In this document: piece after piece, positions 17,547-28,095 of the stretch
How the letters are laid out: every line of letters begins with the position of its first letter
Numbering within the stretch: the first letter of the stretch is position 1
Assembly: GCF_004343155.1 (NCBI RefSeq)
Contig: NZ_SMDC01000005.1
Span: forward strand, 124,001-188,000
Source of the DNA: Marichromatium gracile
Lineage (GTDB): Bacteria; Pseudomonadota; Gammaproteobacteria; Chromatiales; Chromatiaceae
Length of the DNA stretch: 64,000 nt
Direction: 5' to 3'
Made by a program: the position numbers and the translations under genes
Notes under the pieces: model-generated
The model's database searches: none
The model's input: the letters and a program-made list of their open reading frames with translations, nothing else
Told to the model about the DNA's origin: nothing

Positions 17547-18645
17547 ATGCTCGATATCAATCCGATCGCCTCGCAGATCAATGACCTGAAGGGACGCCTG
17601 CAGTCCCTTAGGGGGTATCTTTGACTACGATGGCCGTCAAGAACGCCTGACCGAGGTCCTGCGCGAACTCGAGGACCCCGACGTCTGGAACGAGCCCGAT
17701 CGCGCTCAGGCACTCGGTCGTGAGCGCGCCACCCTGGAGGCGGTGGTGGTGACCATCGATGAACTCACCTCGGGGCTGGCCGACGCCGATGACCTGCTGG
17801 CGATGGCCGTCGAGGAGGAGGACGCCGACACCGTCGCCGCGCTCGAGGCCGATCTCGCCGGTTACGAGGCCCGGGTCGCCGAACTCGAGTTCCGTCGCAT
17901 GTTCTCGGGCGAGATGGATGCCAACAACGCCTTCGTCGACATCCAGGCCGGATCCGGCGGCACCGAGGCCCAGGACTGGTCGGAGATGCTGTTGCGGATG
18001 TATCTGCGCTGGGGCGAGCGTCGTGGCTTCAAGACCGAGCTGATGGAGGCATCGGCCGGCGAGGTCGCGGGCATCAAGTCTGCCACCATCAAGTTCGAGG
18101 GCGAGTACGCCTTCGGCTGGCTGCGCACCGAGACCGGCGTGCACCGCTTGGTGCGCAAGTCGCCGTTCGACTCGGGCAACCGCCGTCACACCTCGTTCGC
18201 CTCGGTGTTCGTCTCCCCCGAGATCGACGACACCGTCGACATCGAGATCAATCCGGCGGATCTGCGCATCGACGTCTATCGCGCCAGCGGCGCCGGCGGT
18301 CAGCACGTCAACCGGACCGAGTCGGCGGTGCGTATCACCCATAACCCGACCGGCATCGTCACCCAGTGCCAGAACGACCGTTCGCAGCACAAGAACAAGG
18401 ATCAGGCGATGAAGCAGCTGCGCGCCAAGCTCTACGAGCTGGAGATGCAGAAGCGTCAGGCCAGTCAGCAGGCGCTGGAGGACAGCAAGTCCGACATCGG
18501 CTGGGGCAGCCAGATCCGCTCCTACGTGCTCGACCAGTCGCGGATCAAGGATCTGCGCACCGGCGTCGAGATCGGCAACACCCAGTCGGTCCTCGACGGT
18601 AACCTCGACCCCTTCATCGAGGCCAGCCTCAAGAGCGGCCTGTGA
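17547..18645 (+). CDS. prfB: peptide chain release factor 2, with programmed +1 frameshift
   Basis: RF2 reads UGA and UAA stop codons and releases the finished peptide. The first 25 codons (starting [13 protein letters not shown]) end at an in-frame TGA. After a +1 shift the product continues to a total of 365 residues, the same length as E. coli RF2. The GGQ peptidyl-hydrolysis motif is at 250-252 and the stop-recognition tripeptide SPF lies in [12 protein letters not shown]. Both halves are needed, so this is not a pseudogene. lysS follows after 16 bases, as in many gammaproteobacteria, forming a prfB-lysS operon. The level of RF2 controls its own frameshift. Confidence 0.98.
17611..17625 (+). 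promoter_or_regulatory. RF2 programmed frameshift site
   Basis: The string AGGGGGTATCTTTGAC (17610-17625) contains an internal Shine-Dalgarno-like AGGGGG, the slippery CTT codon (17619-17621) and the stop TGA (17622-17624). Reading resumes at GAC (17623-17625). It matches the classic E. coli arrangement. When RF2 is scarce the ribosome pauses at TGA and slips forward by one base, so more RF2 is made. Confidence 0.97.
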
Positions 18646-18661
18646 CGACCCGGAGACCCAG

Positions 18662-20191
<1,530 letters not shown>

Positions 20192-20208
20192 GCTACCGAA
20201 CCGCCTCC

Positions 20209-21249
20209 TCAGGCCGCGGGTTCGAGGGCATAGGGCAGGGGCTGAACCTTCAGCACCGGCCCGTGCTCGCCGAGCCGCGCCTCGCCATGCTCGGCGATCG
20301 CGATCTCGAGGACCACCAGCAGTTCGTAGCGCCCGGCGCCGTGTGGCGCGGCGTCGACCACCCGACCGCTGGCCTGACCCGAGCTGCTCGCCGCCGCGAA
20401 CAGGACGTCGCCCGGCTGCGGCGCCGGCGCCTCGGCCGGCTCGAGGGTGAGGGTGGCGCGATACATGCGGCGCTTGAGTTTGCCCAGGTGATGCATCCGG
20501 GCGACGACCTCCTGTCCGGTGTAGCACCCCTTGTTGAAGCTCACCCCGTCGATCAGTTGCAGATTGAGCATCTGCGGGATGAAGGCCTCGGCGGTCCCGG
20601 CATGGACGCTGGGCAGCCCGGCGCGGATGTCGAGCCGTCGCCAGATCGCGCCGTCGCTCGGTGTGGCGTGCGCGGCCAGCGCCTCCCACAGCCCGCGCGC
20701 ACGTTCGAGCTCGGCGAGCAGCAGATAGCGTGGTGTGGCGTCGGGCAGGGCGATGACCGCAACCCCGTCGCGCTGCGCGAGTCCGTTGGCGTGCGCCGGC
20801 ACCGCCAGCTCGAGCCGTTCGAGCAGCGCCGGCGCCTCGGTGCCGGCCAGGCCGAGCACGACCAACTGGTCGCCGGCGGCCTCGAGCCGCACGCGGCTAC
20901 GCAGCACATAGCGCCGCAGATGGGCAAGCGTCGTCTCGATGCGCTCGGCGGGCAGCAGCAGCGCCCGGATCTCGTCGAGCGCGATCAGCCGGCCGCAGGC
21001 CAGTACGCGTCCCTTCTGGGTACAGAGCGCGGTGAGCTGGGTGTGCTCGGCGGAGAGTTCGCGTACATCGTTGGTGAGTTGCCCCTGGAGGAAGTCCGCG
21101 GCATCCTCGCCCCGGGCCAGCAGGACATCGAACTGGGTGAGCGCGAACAGTCGGCATGCCTCGCCGGTCGGGTGTTCGGGAAAGTGCGCCTGACCGAGAT
21201 CGTCGAACCGGGCGCCGTGTGCGTCGAGAAAGTCTCGCCATTGCGTCAT
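20209..21249 (-). CDS. ygfZ: folate-dependent tRNA-modification/iron-sulfur protein YgfZ
   Basis: This 346-residue protein belongs to the YgfZ/GcvT-like family. These proteins bind tetrahydrofolate and help maintain certain iron-sulfur enzymes, including the tRNA-thiolating MiaB in E. coli. The diagnostic motif KGCYTGQEVVARMHHLG is present with its conserved Cys, and the N-terminal folate-binding half contains DAADFLQGQLTNDVR. Two adjacent ATG codons (21252 and 21249) are possible; 21249 gives better spacing from AGGGG. It is divergent from the exoribonuclease gene. Confidence 0.94.
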   Translation of the reverse strand: MTQWRDFLDAHGARFDDLGQAHFPEHPTGEACRLFALTQFDVLLARGEDAADFLQGQLTNDVRELSAEHTQLTALCTQKGRVLACGRLIALDEIRALLLPAERIETTLAHLRRYVLRSRVRLEAAGDQLVVLGLAGTEAPALLERLELAVPAHANGLAQRDGVAVIALPDATPRYLLLAELERARGLWEALAAHATPSDGAIWRRLDIRAGLPSVHAGTAEAFIPQMLNLQLIDGVSFNKGCYTGQEVVARMHHLGKLKRRMYRATLTLEPAEAPAPQPGDVLFAAASSSGQASGRVVDAAPHGAGRYELLVVLEIAIAEHGEARLGEHGPVLKVQPLPYALEPAA

Positions 21250-21469
21250 CATCAACCCCTGCCTTGGGAACCTTCGGTTGCTGATTGGGAACTTGCCAAT
21301 CCTTATGCGACCGAAGCGTGCCCGAGACAACCCCGGCGGCTTGCATGCCGCCCGGGAGACGGTCGCGCCGGGCGACCGTCTTCGCCATCGTCGGCACCCA
21401 CAACCCGAAGCCAGCAGGGAGCCTGCGCGCTCGTTCGTGCGGCCCCGTCCATATGGAGAGATCAGCCCC

Positions 21470-23302
21470 TTGTCGAGATATCAAGCGACCCCGCCCGTAG
21501 ACAGTCTGGTGCTCTACAAGACCCATCCGGCCCGCGTCCTCGGCGTCGGCGACAAGATCGAGATCCAGCTCGACGGCGGCAGTACCAAGCGCGTGCGTCC
21601 CAAGGACATCGTGCTGCTGCATCCGGGGCCGTTGCGTTCGCTCGGTGAACTCGAGACGCGCCCCGAAGGCGCGGTGGAGGACGCCTGGGAGCTGCTCGAG
21701 GGCGAGCAGACCACGCTCGAGGATCTCGCCGAGCTGGCCTTCGCCGAGTTCACCCCGGTGACGGCCTGGGCAAGCTGGTTGCTGGTTGCCGAGGGGCTGC
21801 GTTTCTGCGGCACCCCCGAGTCGATCGCGGTGCGCTCGCGTGCCGAGGTCGAGCGCGATCGCGCCGAGCGCGAGGCCAAGGCCGCCGCCGAGCGTGACTG
21901 GAAGGCCTTTCTCGAGCGCATGCGTGCGGCCACCCCGACCGCGGAGGATCGCGGACGACTCGCCGAGGTCGAGCGGCTGGCGCTGGGGCAGACCGAACGC
22001 AGCCGTATCCTCGAGGCGCTCGGTTATCCGCAGACCCCGGAGCACGCCCATCGCGCGCTGGTCGAGGTCGCCTACTGGCCGGCCAACCACAATCCCTATC
22101 CGGCGCGCCGCGGCGTGCCCGGGGAGGACGCCGCGCTCGCGGTGCCGGCGCTGGACGAGGACGAGCCGCGGCTCGATCTCACCCATCTCGAGGCCTTCGC
22201 CATCGACGACGAGGGCAACGAGGACCCGGACGACGCCCTGAGTCTCGATGGCGAGCGGGTCTGGGTCCACGTGGCCGATGTCGGTGCCCTGGTCGCGCCG
22301 GACGGTCCGCTTGATCTCGAGGCGCGCAGCCGGGGTGCCAACCTCTATCTGCCCGAGGGCATGGTCAAGATGCTCCCGCCCGAGACCACCACCCGGCTCG
22401 GGCTCGGGTTGCAGCCGGTCTCGCCGGCGCTCTCCTTCGCCATGCGTTGCGACGAGCAGGGCGAGCTGCACGACATCGAGGTCCATCGCAGCTGGGTCAG
22501 GGTGCAGCGCCTGACCTATACCGAGGTCGAGCGACGCCTCGATGAGGCGCCCTTTGCCGCGTTGCGCGCCACGATTGCGCGTTTTCATGCCCGTCGCCAG
22601 ACCAATGGCGCCACCCGACTGGCGTTGCCCGAGGTCAGTGTGCGTGTCGAGAACGGCGAGGTGCGGATCCGCTCACTGCCGCGGCTCGAGAGTCGCGAGC
22701 TGGTCACCGATGCCATGCTGATGGCTGGCGAGGCCGCCGCGCGGCTCTGTCTCGAGCACGGCCTGGCGATCCCCTTCGCCACCCAGGCCGCACCGGATCC
22801 GGCCGAGGAGGCCAGCGACCTGGCGAGCATGTATGCGCGCCGGCGCTGCTTCAAGCCGACCCGCTTGCTGTGTGAGCCCGATCTTCACGCCGGCTTGGGG
22901 CTGGCGCTCTATACCCGCGCCACCAGCCCGCTGCGTCGTTATTCCGACCTGCTGGTCCATCAGCAGCTGCGGGCCTGGCTCGCCGGCGCGACGCCGCTCG
23001 ATCGCGAGCAGGTGGTCGAGCGGGTCGCGCAGGCGGAGCTGGCCGCCGCTGCGGTGCGCCGCGGCGAGCGACTCTCCAATCAGCACTGGAAGCTGGTCTA
23101 TCTGCGTAACAACCCCGGATGGCGGGGCGAGGGCGTGGTGGTCGGTCTGGAGGAGCGCAGGGCGGTGGTGCTGGTGCCCGAGCTGGCGCTGGAGGCGCGG
23201 ATACGGACCCGTGAGCGGCTGGCGCTCAACGACACCCTCAAGCTGGCGCTCGCCGATGTCGATCTGCCCGAGCTGAACGTGAGTTTCCGCGTGCTCGGTT
23301 GA
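21470..23302 (+). CDS. RNase II/RNB-family exoribonuclease
   Basis: The 610-residue product is a 3'-to-5' exoribonuclease of the RNB family. An N-terminal OB-like region (SLVLYKTHPARVLGVGDKIE) precedes the RNB catalytic domain (about residues 240-520). The aspartate cluster is in FAIDDEGNEDPDDALSLDG, and the TSPLRRYSDLLVHQQL helix is canonical. A short S1-like end (GEGVVVGLEERRAVVLV) closes the protein. I chose the TTG at 21470 because GGAGAG lies 9 bases before it and the protein then begins SRYQATPP; an ATG at 21278 would add 64 residues of poor coding character. It differs in layout from E. coli rnb and rnr, so no symbol is given. Confidence 0.88.
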   Translation: MSRYQATPPVDSLVLYKTHPARVLGVGDKIEIQLDGGSTKRVRPKDIVLLHPGPLRSLGELETRPEGAVEDAWELLEGEQTTLEDLAELAFAEFTPVTAWASWLLVAEGLRFCGTPESIAVRSRAEVERDRAEREAKAAAERDWKAFLERMRAATPTAEDRGRLAEVERLALGQTERSRILEALGYPQTPEHAHRALVEVAYWPANHNPYPARRGVPGEDAALAVPALDEDEPRLDLTHLEAFAIDDEGNEDPDDALSLDGERVWVHVADVGALVAPDGPLDLEARSRGANLYLPEGMVKMLPPETTTRLGLGLQPVSPALSFAMRCDEQGELHDIEVHRSWVRVQRLTYTEVERRLDEAPFAALRATIARFHARRQTNGATRLALPEVSVRVENGEVRIRSLPRLESRELVTDAMLMAGEAAARLCLEHGLAIPFATQAAPDPAEEASDLASMYARRRCFKPTRLLCEPDLHAGLGLALYTRATSPLRRYSDLLVHQQLRAWLAGATPLDREQVVERVAQAELAAAAVRRGERLSNQHWKLVYLRNNPGWRGEGVVVGLEERRAVVLVPELALEARIRTRERLALNDTLKLALADVDLPELNVSFRVLG

Positions 23303-23432
23303 GCTGTCGCGGCTTCGGGTATACCCTTGCGAACTTTGTGGCTTACTGCCGGGGCGTGGAGCGCCCCCGGCGGGCGGTCTGCCGGCGGCGCCCGTCCCCC
23401 TCGGGGGCGAGCGCCGTCCGGGCTTCGTGGCC

Positions 23433-23960
23433 TCAGGCGCCCCAGCGACGCACCGTGCCGGTGTCGAGATGGACGAAGTTCGAGCGCGGGTAGTAACCGA
23501 CACCGCCACGACCGAGCGCGACGGCGGTATCGCGCAGATGGCGGATGGAGAGGTCGGGGAAGCGGACGTCGACGGCCTGTCCGGTCATGTGCAGGCTCTT
23601 CTTGGCGACGCCGCGCGAGGTGCGGCGCAGCATCGCATTGGTGCGGGGCGAGCGGTAGGCGCTGAGGATCTGGTAGGTGGCGTCGGGGTCGCCGAGACGC
23701 AGCTTGACGTCGTAGAGGATGTCGAAGAGTTGCGGGTCGATGGCGACGATGTCGTCGGTGCGGAAGTCGCGGAAGAAGTGATTGAGCTTGTTCAGCGCTG
23801 CGCGTTGGTAGCGATCCCCGATGCGATAGGTGACGGCGATCTTCTCGTCCGTGTGCATGTGGTGCAGGGATAGCACCCGCGGGCGCTCGCTCGGCGACTT
23901 GGCCAGTACGGGCGCAGCTGCGGTCGATAGGGCGAGCCCCAGGAAATGGCGTCTGTTCAT
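23433..23960 (-). CDS. DUF882/MepK-like murein endopeptidase
   Basis: This 175-residue secreted protein has a twin-arginine-like or Sec signal (MNRRHFLGLALSTAAAPVLA) followed by an M15A-type metallopeptidase domain. Zinc and active-site motifs are SAYRSPRTN, SLHMTGQAVDVR (His and Asp) and SNFVHLDTG (His). E. coli MepK of this family cleaves peptidoglycan cross-links during wall growth. The protein should act in the periplasm. It is divergent from a lytic transglycosylase across an AT-rich gap, so two wall-cleaving enzymes share one intergenic region. Confidence 0.88.
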   Translation of the reverse strand: MNRRHFLGLALSTAAAPVLAKSPSERPRVLSLHHMHTDEKIAVTYRIGDRYQRAALNKLNHFFRDFRTDDIVAIDPQLFDILYDVKLRLGDPDATYQILSAYRSPRTNAMLRRTSRGVAKKSLHMTGQAVDVRFPDLSIRHLRDTAVALGRGGVGYYPRSNFVHLDTGTVRRWGA

Positions 23961-24181
23961 GTTCCCCCCCGGTACATGATGTTCAACGGATTGTATGGCG
24001 AAGATTTTTCCCTAATGCATCCAGCGTGAACGCATGACGTGTAAATGACGGCATTGCGTTCGACAGTGGTGCAGCTGGGAGCGGGCGAGCAGCCCGAAGT
24101 GACGTCGACATCCTGTGCATGTGCCCGCTCCATGGGGTTTTCATTATATCCATGCGGCCGATTGAGTCAAATGGAGATTGC

Positions 24182-24198
24182 CAAATAATGATTATTTG
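24182..24198. promoter_or_regulatory. perfect AT-rich palindrome, possible operator
   Basis: CAAATAAT and ATTATTTG form a perfect 8+8 inverted repeat around a single G. The short centre disfavours an RNA hairpin and suits a dimeric DNA-binding protein. It lies between divergent wall-hydrolase genes. The identity of any regulator is unknown. Confidence 0.45.
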
Positions 24199-24209
24199 AG
24201 AACCTGAGA

Positions 24210-24228
24210 AATAACATTAGGTGTTATT
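24210..24228. promoter_or_regulatory. second AT-rich inverted repeat
   Basis: AATAACA and TGTTATT are inverted copies around a 5-base centre (TTAGG). It lies 12 bases after the first palindrome, so the pair could be a double operator or part of a small structured leader. Confidence 0.4.
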
Positions 24229-24654
24229 GGTAAGGTCTTGTTGTTGTTTTTTCTGTTTTTGGGTTTTAATAAATGAAGTGATTTGTTAATTCAGGTACTC
24301 GAATCTACTCGAAGTTCTTTTGCTCGTCATTTTTGAAGCTTTTTTGAGTTTCGCTTTGTTGTCTCAAGTTGCTGTTTTTGATGGTTTTGAGGAATTGCTT
24401 TAACAGCTTTTTGAGTTGATGTTGTTTCTCTCATTCTGCATGATTTCTTTTTTGGTTTTCTGACAGGTTTTTCGAAGAATATTTTTTTGCGCTTTGCTGT
24501 TTTTCATTCGCTGGAGAAGTCGTGGTTGAATGGCGGTGAAGATTGTTGTTTCATGACTGAAACGCGCAGAGATCCCTGCCATCCGGCTCGGGGACTGAAC
24601 GTCAACCCAGGTGTGGCGACGATGGTCGTCGGACTCACTTCAGGGAGGCGCATG

Positions 24655-25395
24655 ATGTCGGCGCAACGCATTGATAAATCAGCGCGCGTGAAGGTGTGGC
24701 AGATGCTGTTTGGTGCCTTCGGCGGGGGTGTTTGGCTGCTGTGCTGGGGGGGCGTGCCGATCGCGATGGCCGACGTCTACAAATATGCCGACGCACACGG
24801 CAACGTCTATTTCACCGATGTGCCGCTCAAGGGTGGACAGTACCGCTTGCAGTGGCACCGTGAGTCCGGTCAGCTCGCCGAGGAGAACCGCTCCAGGTTC
24901 TCGCAGCTGCAGATCGAGCGCTCGCCCAGGGGCGAGTCCAAGCCGCTCAGCCGCTCATTGCGGGCCCGGCGCGCGCGCTACGAGGCGTTGGTCTCGGCCA
25001 ACGCGCGCCGTCACGGACTCTCGCCGGCGTTGCTGCACGCGGTGATCCGCGCCGAGTCGGCCTATGATCCGCGCGCCGTCTCATCGGCGGGCGCCCAGGG
25101 GCTGATGCAGTTGATGCCGGCCACGGCGGCGCGCTACGGCGTCGCCGACAGCTTCGATCCGGCCGACAACGTCAGCGGCGGCGCGGCCTATCTGCGCGAT
25201 CTGCTGGATCTCTTCGACAACGACCTGCGTCTGGCCCTGGCCGGCTACAACGCCGGCGAGGGTGCGGTGCTCAAGCACGGGCGCAAGATCCCGCCCTATG
25301 CCGAGACCCAGGCCTATGTGCGCAAGGTATTGCAGTATCTGTGGGCCGAGCGCCCGGTGCACGTGACCATCTCGAGCGTACCGGGTGAGGACTGA
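24655..25395 (+). CDS. lytic transglycosylase with N-terminal DUF4124 domain
   Basis: The 246-residue protein has a membrane or signal segment (about residues 14-40), a DUF4124 domain (VYKYADAHGNVYFTD) and a C-terminal SLT lytic transglycosylase domain (about 115-235). The catalytic Glu134 lies in AVIRAESAYDPRAVSS, followed by GAQGLMQLMPATAARYGV and LALAGYNAGEGAV. It should cut the glycan strands of peptidoglycan in the periplasm. AGGGAGG at 24642-24648 favours the ATG at 24655 over the adjacent one at 24652. Its stop lies 24 bases from the stop of the next, convergent gene. Confidence 0.9.
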   Translation: MSAQRIDKSARVKVWQMLFGAFGGGVWLLCWGGVPIAMADVYKYADAHGNVYFTDVPLKGGQYRLQWHRESGQLAEENRSRFSQLQIERSPRGESKPLSRSLRARRARYEALVSANARRHGLSPALLHAVIRAESAYDPRAVSSAGAQGLMQLMPATAARYGVADSFDPADNVSGGAAYLRDLLDLFDNDLRLALAGYNAGEGAVLKHGRKIPPYAETQAYVRKVLQYLWAERPVHVTISSVPGED

Positions 25396-25419
25396 GGTGG
25401 ACGGCCAGCGGCGCTGTGC

Positions 25420-25641
25420 TCAGTCCTCGCCGATGACGCGCTCGTCGCGCGGGGTCGAGAGCAGTCGCTCGGCCTCGGCCTGCTGGGCGGCGAAGATCAG
25501 CCGGTAGTCGACGCCCGGCGGGGCCTCTGCGGCCTGGCGGCGGCTGCGCACCAGGGCGCGGGCGTCCTGGTAGTGCTCGAAGGTGTCGAGGTGTTCGAGC
25601 TTGAGCGGCTGCTGGGTGATGCTGTAGACGAAATACGGCAT
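25420..25641 (-). CDS. small protein of unknown function
   Basis: This 73-residue soluble protein (MPYFVYSITQQPLKLEHLDT at its start) is not recognised. The pattern is a short beta segment followed by a charged helix (DARALVRSRRQAAEA) and an acidic end. Coding character is good and the start is the first ATG of the frame. It sits 108 bases after the pentapeptide-repeat gene on the same strand and could share its transcript. Confidence 0.6.
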   Translation of the reverse strand: MPYFVYSITQQPLKLEHLDTFEHYQDARALVRSRRQAAEAPPGVDYRLIFAAQQAEAERLLSTPRDERVIGED

Positions 25642-25749
25642 GCGGGCACTCCTGATACCGCCATCGGGCGGCTCGATCCCTGTGGGGTGGCGTTCGAGTG
25701 TATCGCAAAGTCGGGCGCCGGTGGATCGCCGCCGGCGCCCGTATCGGGC

Positions 25750-26604
25750 TCAGCGCAGGTTCTTCTTGTAGGAGGGCACCTGGGCGTTGCGCGCCTTGGA
25801 GACGTTGGCGAATTCCAGGGTGACGCTCGCCAGCTCCACCCGGGTGAAGTCGGCGCCGGTGAGATCGGCGCGATGGAGGATGGCGCCGCCGAGCACCGCA
25901 TCGGTGAGATCGGCGTCGGTGAGATCGGCGTAGCGGAAGTTGGCGTCCTGCGCCGAGGCATGGCAGAGCCGCGCGCCGCGCAGATCGGCGCCTTCGAGAT
26001 TGGCGAGATTGAGCACGGTGAAGCCGTCGCTGAAGGCGCTGCCGAGATCGGCCTCGCAGAGCCGGGCGCGGGTGAGGTTGGCGTCGTTGAGATGACTGTC
26101 GCGCAGATCGGCGCCGCTGAGATCGGCCTCGGCGAGGTTGGCCTTGATCAGGAGCGCGCGATGGGCGCGCACCCGGACCAGGTTGGCGCCCTGGAAGTCG
26201 GCGCCGCGCAGGTCGGCATGGGCGAGGGTGGCCCCGGCGAGATCGGCCTGGCGCAGCTCGACGTTGCGCAGGTCGGCGCCGCTGAGATCGGCCCCGGCCA
26301 GTCGTGCGGCGTTGAGCATCGCCGCGCGCGACGGGCGCTCGGCCCCGAGCCGGGCGCGCGTCAGGTTGGCCTCGGCGAGATCGGCCGCGCGCAGCTGCGC
26401 GCCGACCAGGATCGCCTCGCGCAGGCAGGTCCCGTGCAGCCGGGCGCCGACCAGATCGCTGGCGCTGAGGTCGGCGCCGCTGAGATCGAGCCCCGAGAGA
26501 TCGGCGCCGTCGAGCCGCATGTCGCGCAGGTCGGCGCCGACGAGAGTGTCGCGCTCGATTTCCGCCAGCACCTCGCCACTGTCGCGGTGTCTGATTTCGA
26601 TCAT
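25750..26604 (-). CDS. pentapeptide-repeat protein
   Basis: The 284-residue protein is almost entirely A(D/N)Lxx pentapeptide repeats (for example GADLSGLDLSGADLSASDL), which fold as a right-handed quadrilateral beta-helix. A short lead (MIEIRHRDSGEVLAEIERDT) and a basic end flank the helix. Repeats are interrupted around residues 85-95 (ERPSRAAML) and 205-215, so the helix may be in two or three blocks. There is no signal peptide. Some family members bind DNA gyrase, but most have unknown roles and no function is assigned here. The gene is divergent from metY. Confidence 0.88.
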   Translation of the reverse strand: MIEIRHRDSGEVLAEIERDTLVGADLRDMRLDGADLSGLDLSGADLSASDLVGARLHGTCLREAILVGAQLRAADLAEANLTRARLGAERPSRAAMLNAARLAGADLSGADLRNVELRQADLAGATLAHADLRGADFQGANLVRVRAHRALLIKANLAEADLSGADLRDSHLNDANLTRARLCEADLGSAFSDGFTVLNLANLEGADLRGARLCHASAQDANFRYADLTDADLTDAVLGGAILHRADLTGADFTRVELASVTLEFANVSKARNAQVPSYKKNLR

Positions 26605-26781
26605 GCCGGGATCTCCTCCTGGTCCTTGTCGTTGTTGGGTGGGGCCGGGGTCGTTGACGCCTCCCGCGCCGACCCGGGCCGATCGACAGCCTGTCGATCA
26701 CGCGGATAAGATTCTCGGTTCGGCGACCGATGGCGGCCGTCGCTCGTGGGCGATTCACGAGACCATTCAACAGGAAGCGCC

Positions 26782-28059
26782 ATGAAACTCGAAACTCTTG
26801 CCATTCATGCCGGGTTCGAACCCGATCCCACCACCAAGTCGGTGGTGACCCCGATCTACCAGACCACCAGCTACGCCTTCGACGACACCCAGCACGGCGC
26901 CGATCTGTTCGACCTCAAGGTCCCGGGGAATATCTACACCCGGATCATGAATCCCACCACCGACGTGCTCGAGCGTCGGGTCACGGCGATGGAGGGTGGG
27001 GTCGGTGCGCTGGCCTTCGCCTCCGGCATGTCGGCGGTGACCAACGCCATCTTCACCGTGGCCCAGGCTGGCGACAACATCGTCGCCGTCTCGCGGCTCT
27101 ACGGCGGCAGCTACAACCTGTTCGCCCACACCCTGCCGCGGCTCGGCATCGAGGTGCGCTTCGCCGAGCCCAACGACATCGCCGCCATGGATGCCCTGGT
27201 CGATGCCAAGACCAAGGCGGTGTTCTGCGAGTCGATCGGCAATCCCGCCGGCAACGTCGCCGACGTTCAGGCGATGGCCGACATGGCCCATGCCCACGGC
27301 GTGCCGCTGATCGTCGACAATACCGTGCCCTCGCCCTATCTGCACCGTCCCTTCGAGCACGGCGCCGATATCGTGGTCCACGCCCTGACCAAGTACATGG
27401 CCGGTCACGGTACCACCATCGCCGGGATGATCGTCGACTCCGGCAAGTTCCCCTGGGCCGAGCACGCCGAGCGCTTCCCGATGCTCAACCAGCCCGATCC
27501 GTCCTATCACGGCGTGGTCTACACCCAGGACATGGGCGAGGCGGCCTTCATCACCCGCGCCCGGGTGGTGCCGCTGCGTAACATGGGGGCGGCGCTCGCG
27601 CCATTTAACAGCTTCCTGGTGCTGCAGGGCATCGAGACCCTGGCGGTGCGCATGGACCGTCACTGCGAGAACGCCCTGGCCGTCGCCCAGTATCTCAAGG
27701 ACCACCCGCGCGTGGCCTGGGTGCGCTATGCCGGTCTGCCCGACAGCCCGGACTACCCGCTGATCCAGCGCTACATGGATGGCGGCAAGGCCAGCGCCAT
27801 CCTCTCGTTCGGCATCAAGGGCGGTCGCGATGCCGGTGCGCGCTTCATCGACGCGCTCAAGCTCACCGTGCGGCTGGTCAACATCGGCGACTCCAAGACG
27901 CTCGCCTGCCACCCGGCCACCACCACCCACCGCCAGCTCTCGCCCGAAGAGATGGCGCGCGCCGGGGTCAGCGAGGACCTGATCCGACTCTCGGTCGGCA
28001 TCGAGCACATCGACGACATCATCGCCGATCTCGATCAGGCCCTGGCCGCCTCGGCCTGA
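26782..28059 (+). CDS. metY: O-acetylhomoserine sulfhydrylase (MetY-type PLP enzyme)
   Basis: The 425-residue enzyme is a Cys/Met-metabolism PLP protein that most likely makes homocysteine from O-acetylhomoserine and sulfide. The opening LETLAIHAGFEPDPTTKS, the YTRIMNPTTDVLE segment and the PLP lysine Lys204 in HALTKYMAGHGTT are typical of the long MetY subgroup, as is the insert LNQPDPSYHGVVY. The start at 26782 has AGGAAG 4 bases upstream and gives the canonical N-terminus. A BASS-type transporter gene follows after 36 bases that contain a GC hairpin. Direct sulfhydrylation would suit a sulfide-rich habitat. Confidence 0.93.
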   Translation: MKLETLAIHAGFEPDPTTKSVVTPIYQTTSYAFDDTQHGADLFDLKVPGNIYTRIMNPTTDVLERRVTAMEGGVGALAFASGMSAVTNAIFTVAQAGDNIVAVSRLYGGSYNLFAHTLPRLGIEVRFAEPNDIAAMDALVDAKTKAVFCESIGNPAGNVADVQAMADMAHAHGVPLIVDNTVPSPYLHRPFEHGADIVVHALTKYMAGHGTTIAGMIVDSGKFPWAEHAERFPMLNQPDPSYHGVVYTQDMGEAAFITRARVVPLRNMGAALAPFNSFLVLQGIETLAVRMDRHCENALAVAQYLKDHPRVAWVRYAGLPDSPDYPLIQRYMDGGKASAILSFGIKGGRDAGARFIDALKLTVRLVNIGDSKTLACHPATTTHRQLSPEEMARAGVSEDLIRLSVGIEHIDDIIADLDQALAASA

Positions 28060-28068
28060 TCCGTTCGG

Positions 28069-28087
28069 CCCCGCGCCCGGCGCGGGG
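28069..28087 (+). other. GC-rich hairpin between metY and the transporter gene
   Basis: CCCCGCG and CGCGGGG form a 7-bp stem with a 5-base centre. No T run follows, so it is not a standard terminator. It could limit read-through or protect the metY message end. Confidence 0.4.
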
Positions 28088-28095
28088 TCCCCGTC

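Larger units (their letters stand above)
23961..24654. other. AT-rich intergenic region between two wall hydrolases
   Basis: This 694-base gap stands out from the GC-rich surroundings. From about 24160 to 24560 it is rich in T on the plus strand, with many TTTT runs and few GC clusters. It contains two inverted repeats (24182-24198 and 24210-24228, listed separately). A 60-codon minus-strand frame (24400-24582) has no supporting features and is not called. The region must contain the promoters of the MepK-like and transglycosylase genes. It could be foreign DNA, a nucleoid-protein binding region or a long leader. Confidence 0.6.

Noticed and set aside
17547-17624. In-frame TGA in prfB read as a pseudogene or a selenocysteine codon
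   Set aside because: The context is the known RF2 +1 frameshift site, and the resumed frame encodes a complete RF2.
24400-24582. Minus-strand frame of 60 codons in the AT-rich gap
   Set aside because: Lys/Asn-rich composition simply follows the AT-rich DNA. There is no ribosome-binding site and no recognisable motif.
26600-26781. SAM-type riboswitch before metY
   Set aside because: The 177-base gap before metY does not show a recognisable SAM-I or SAM-II core or an expression-platform terminator with a T run.
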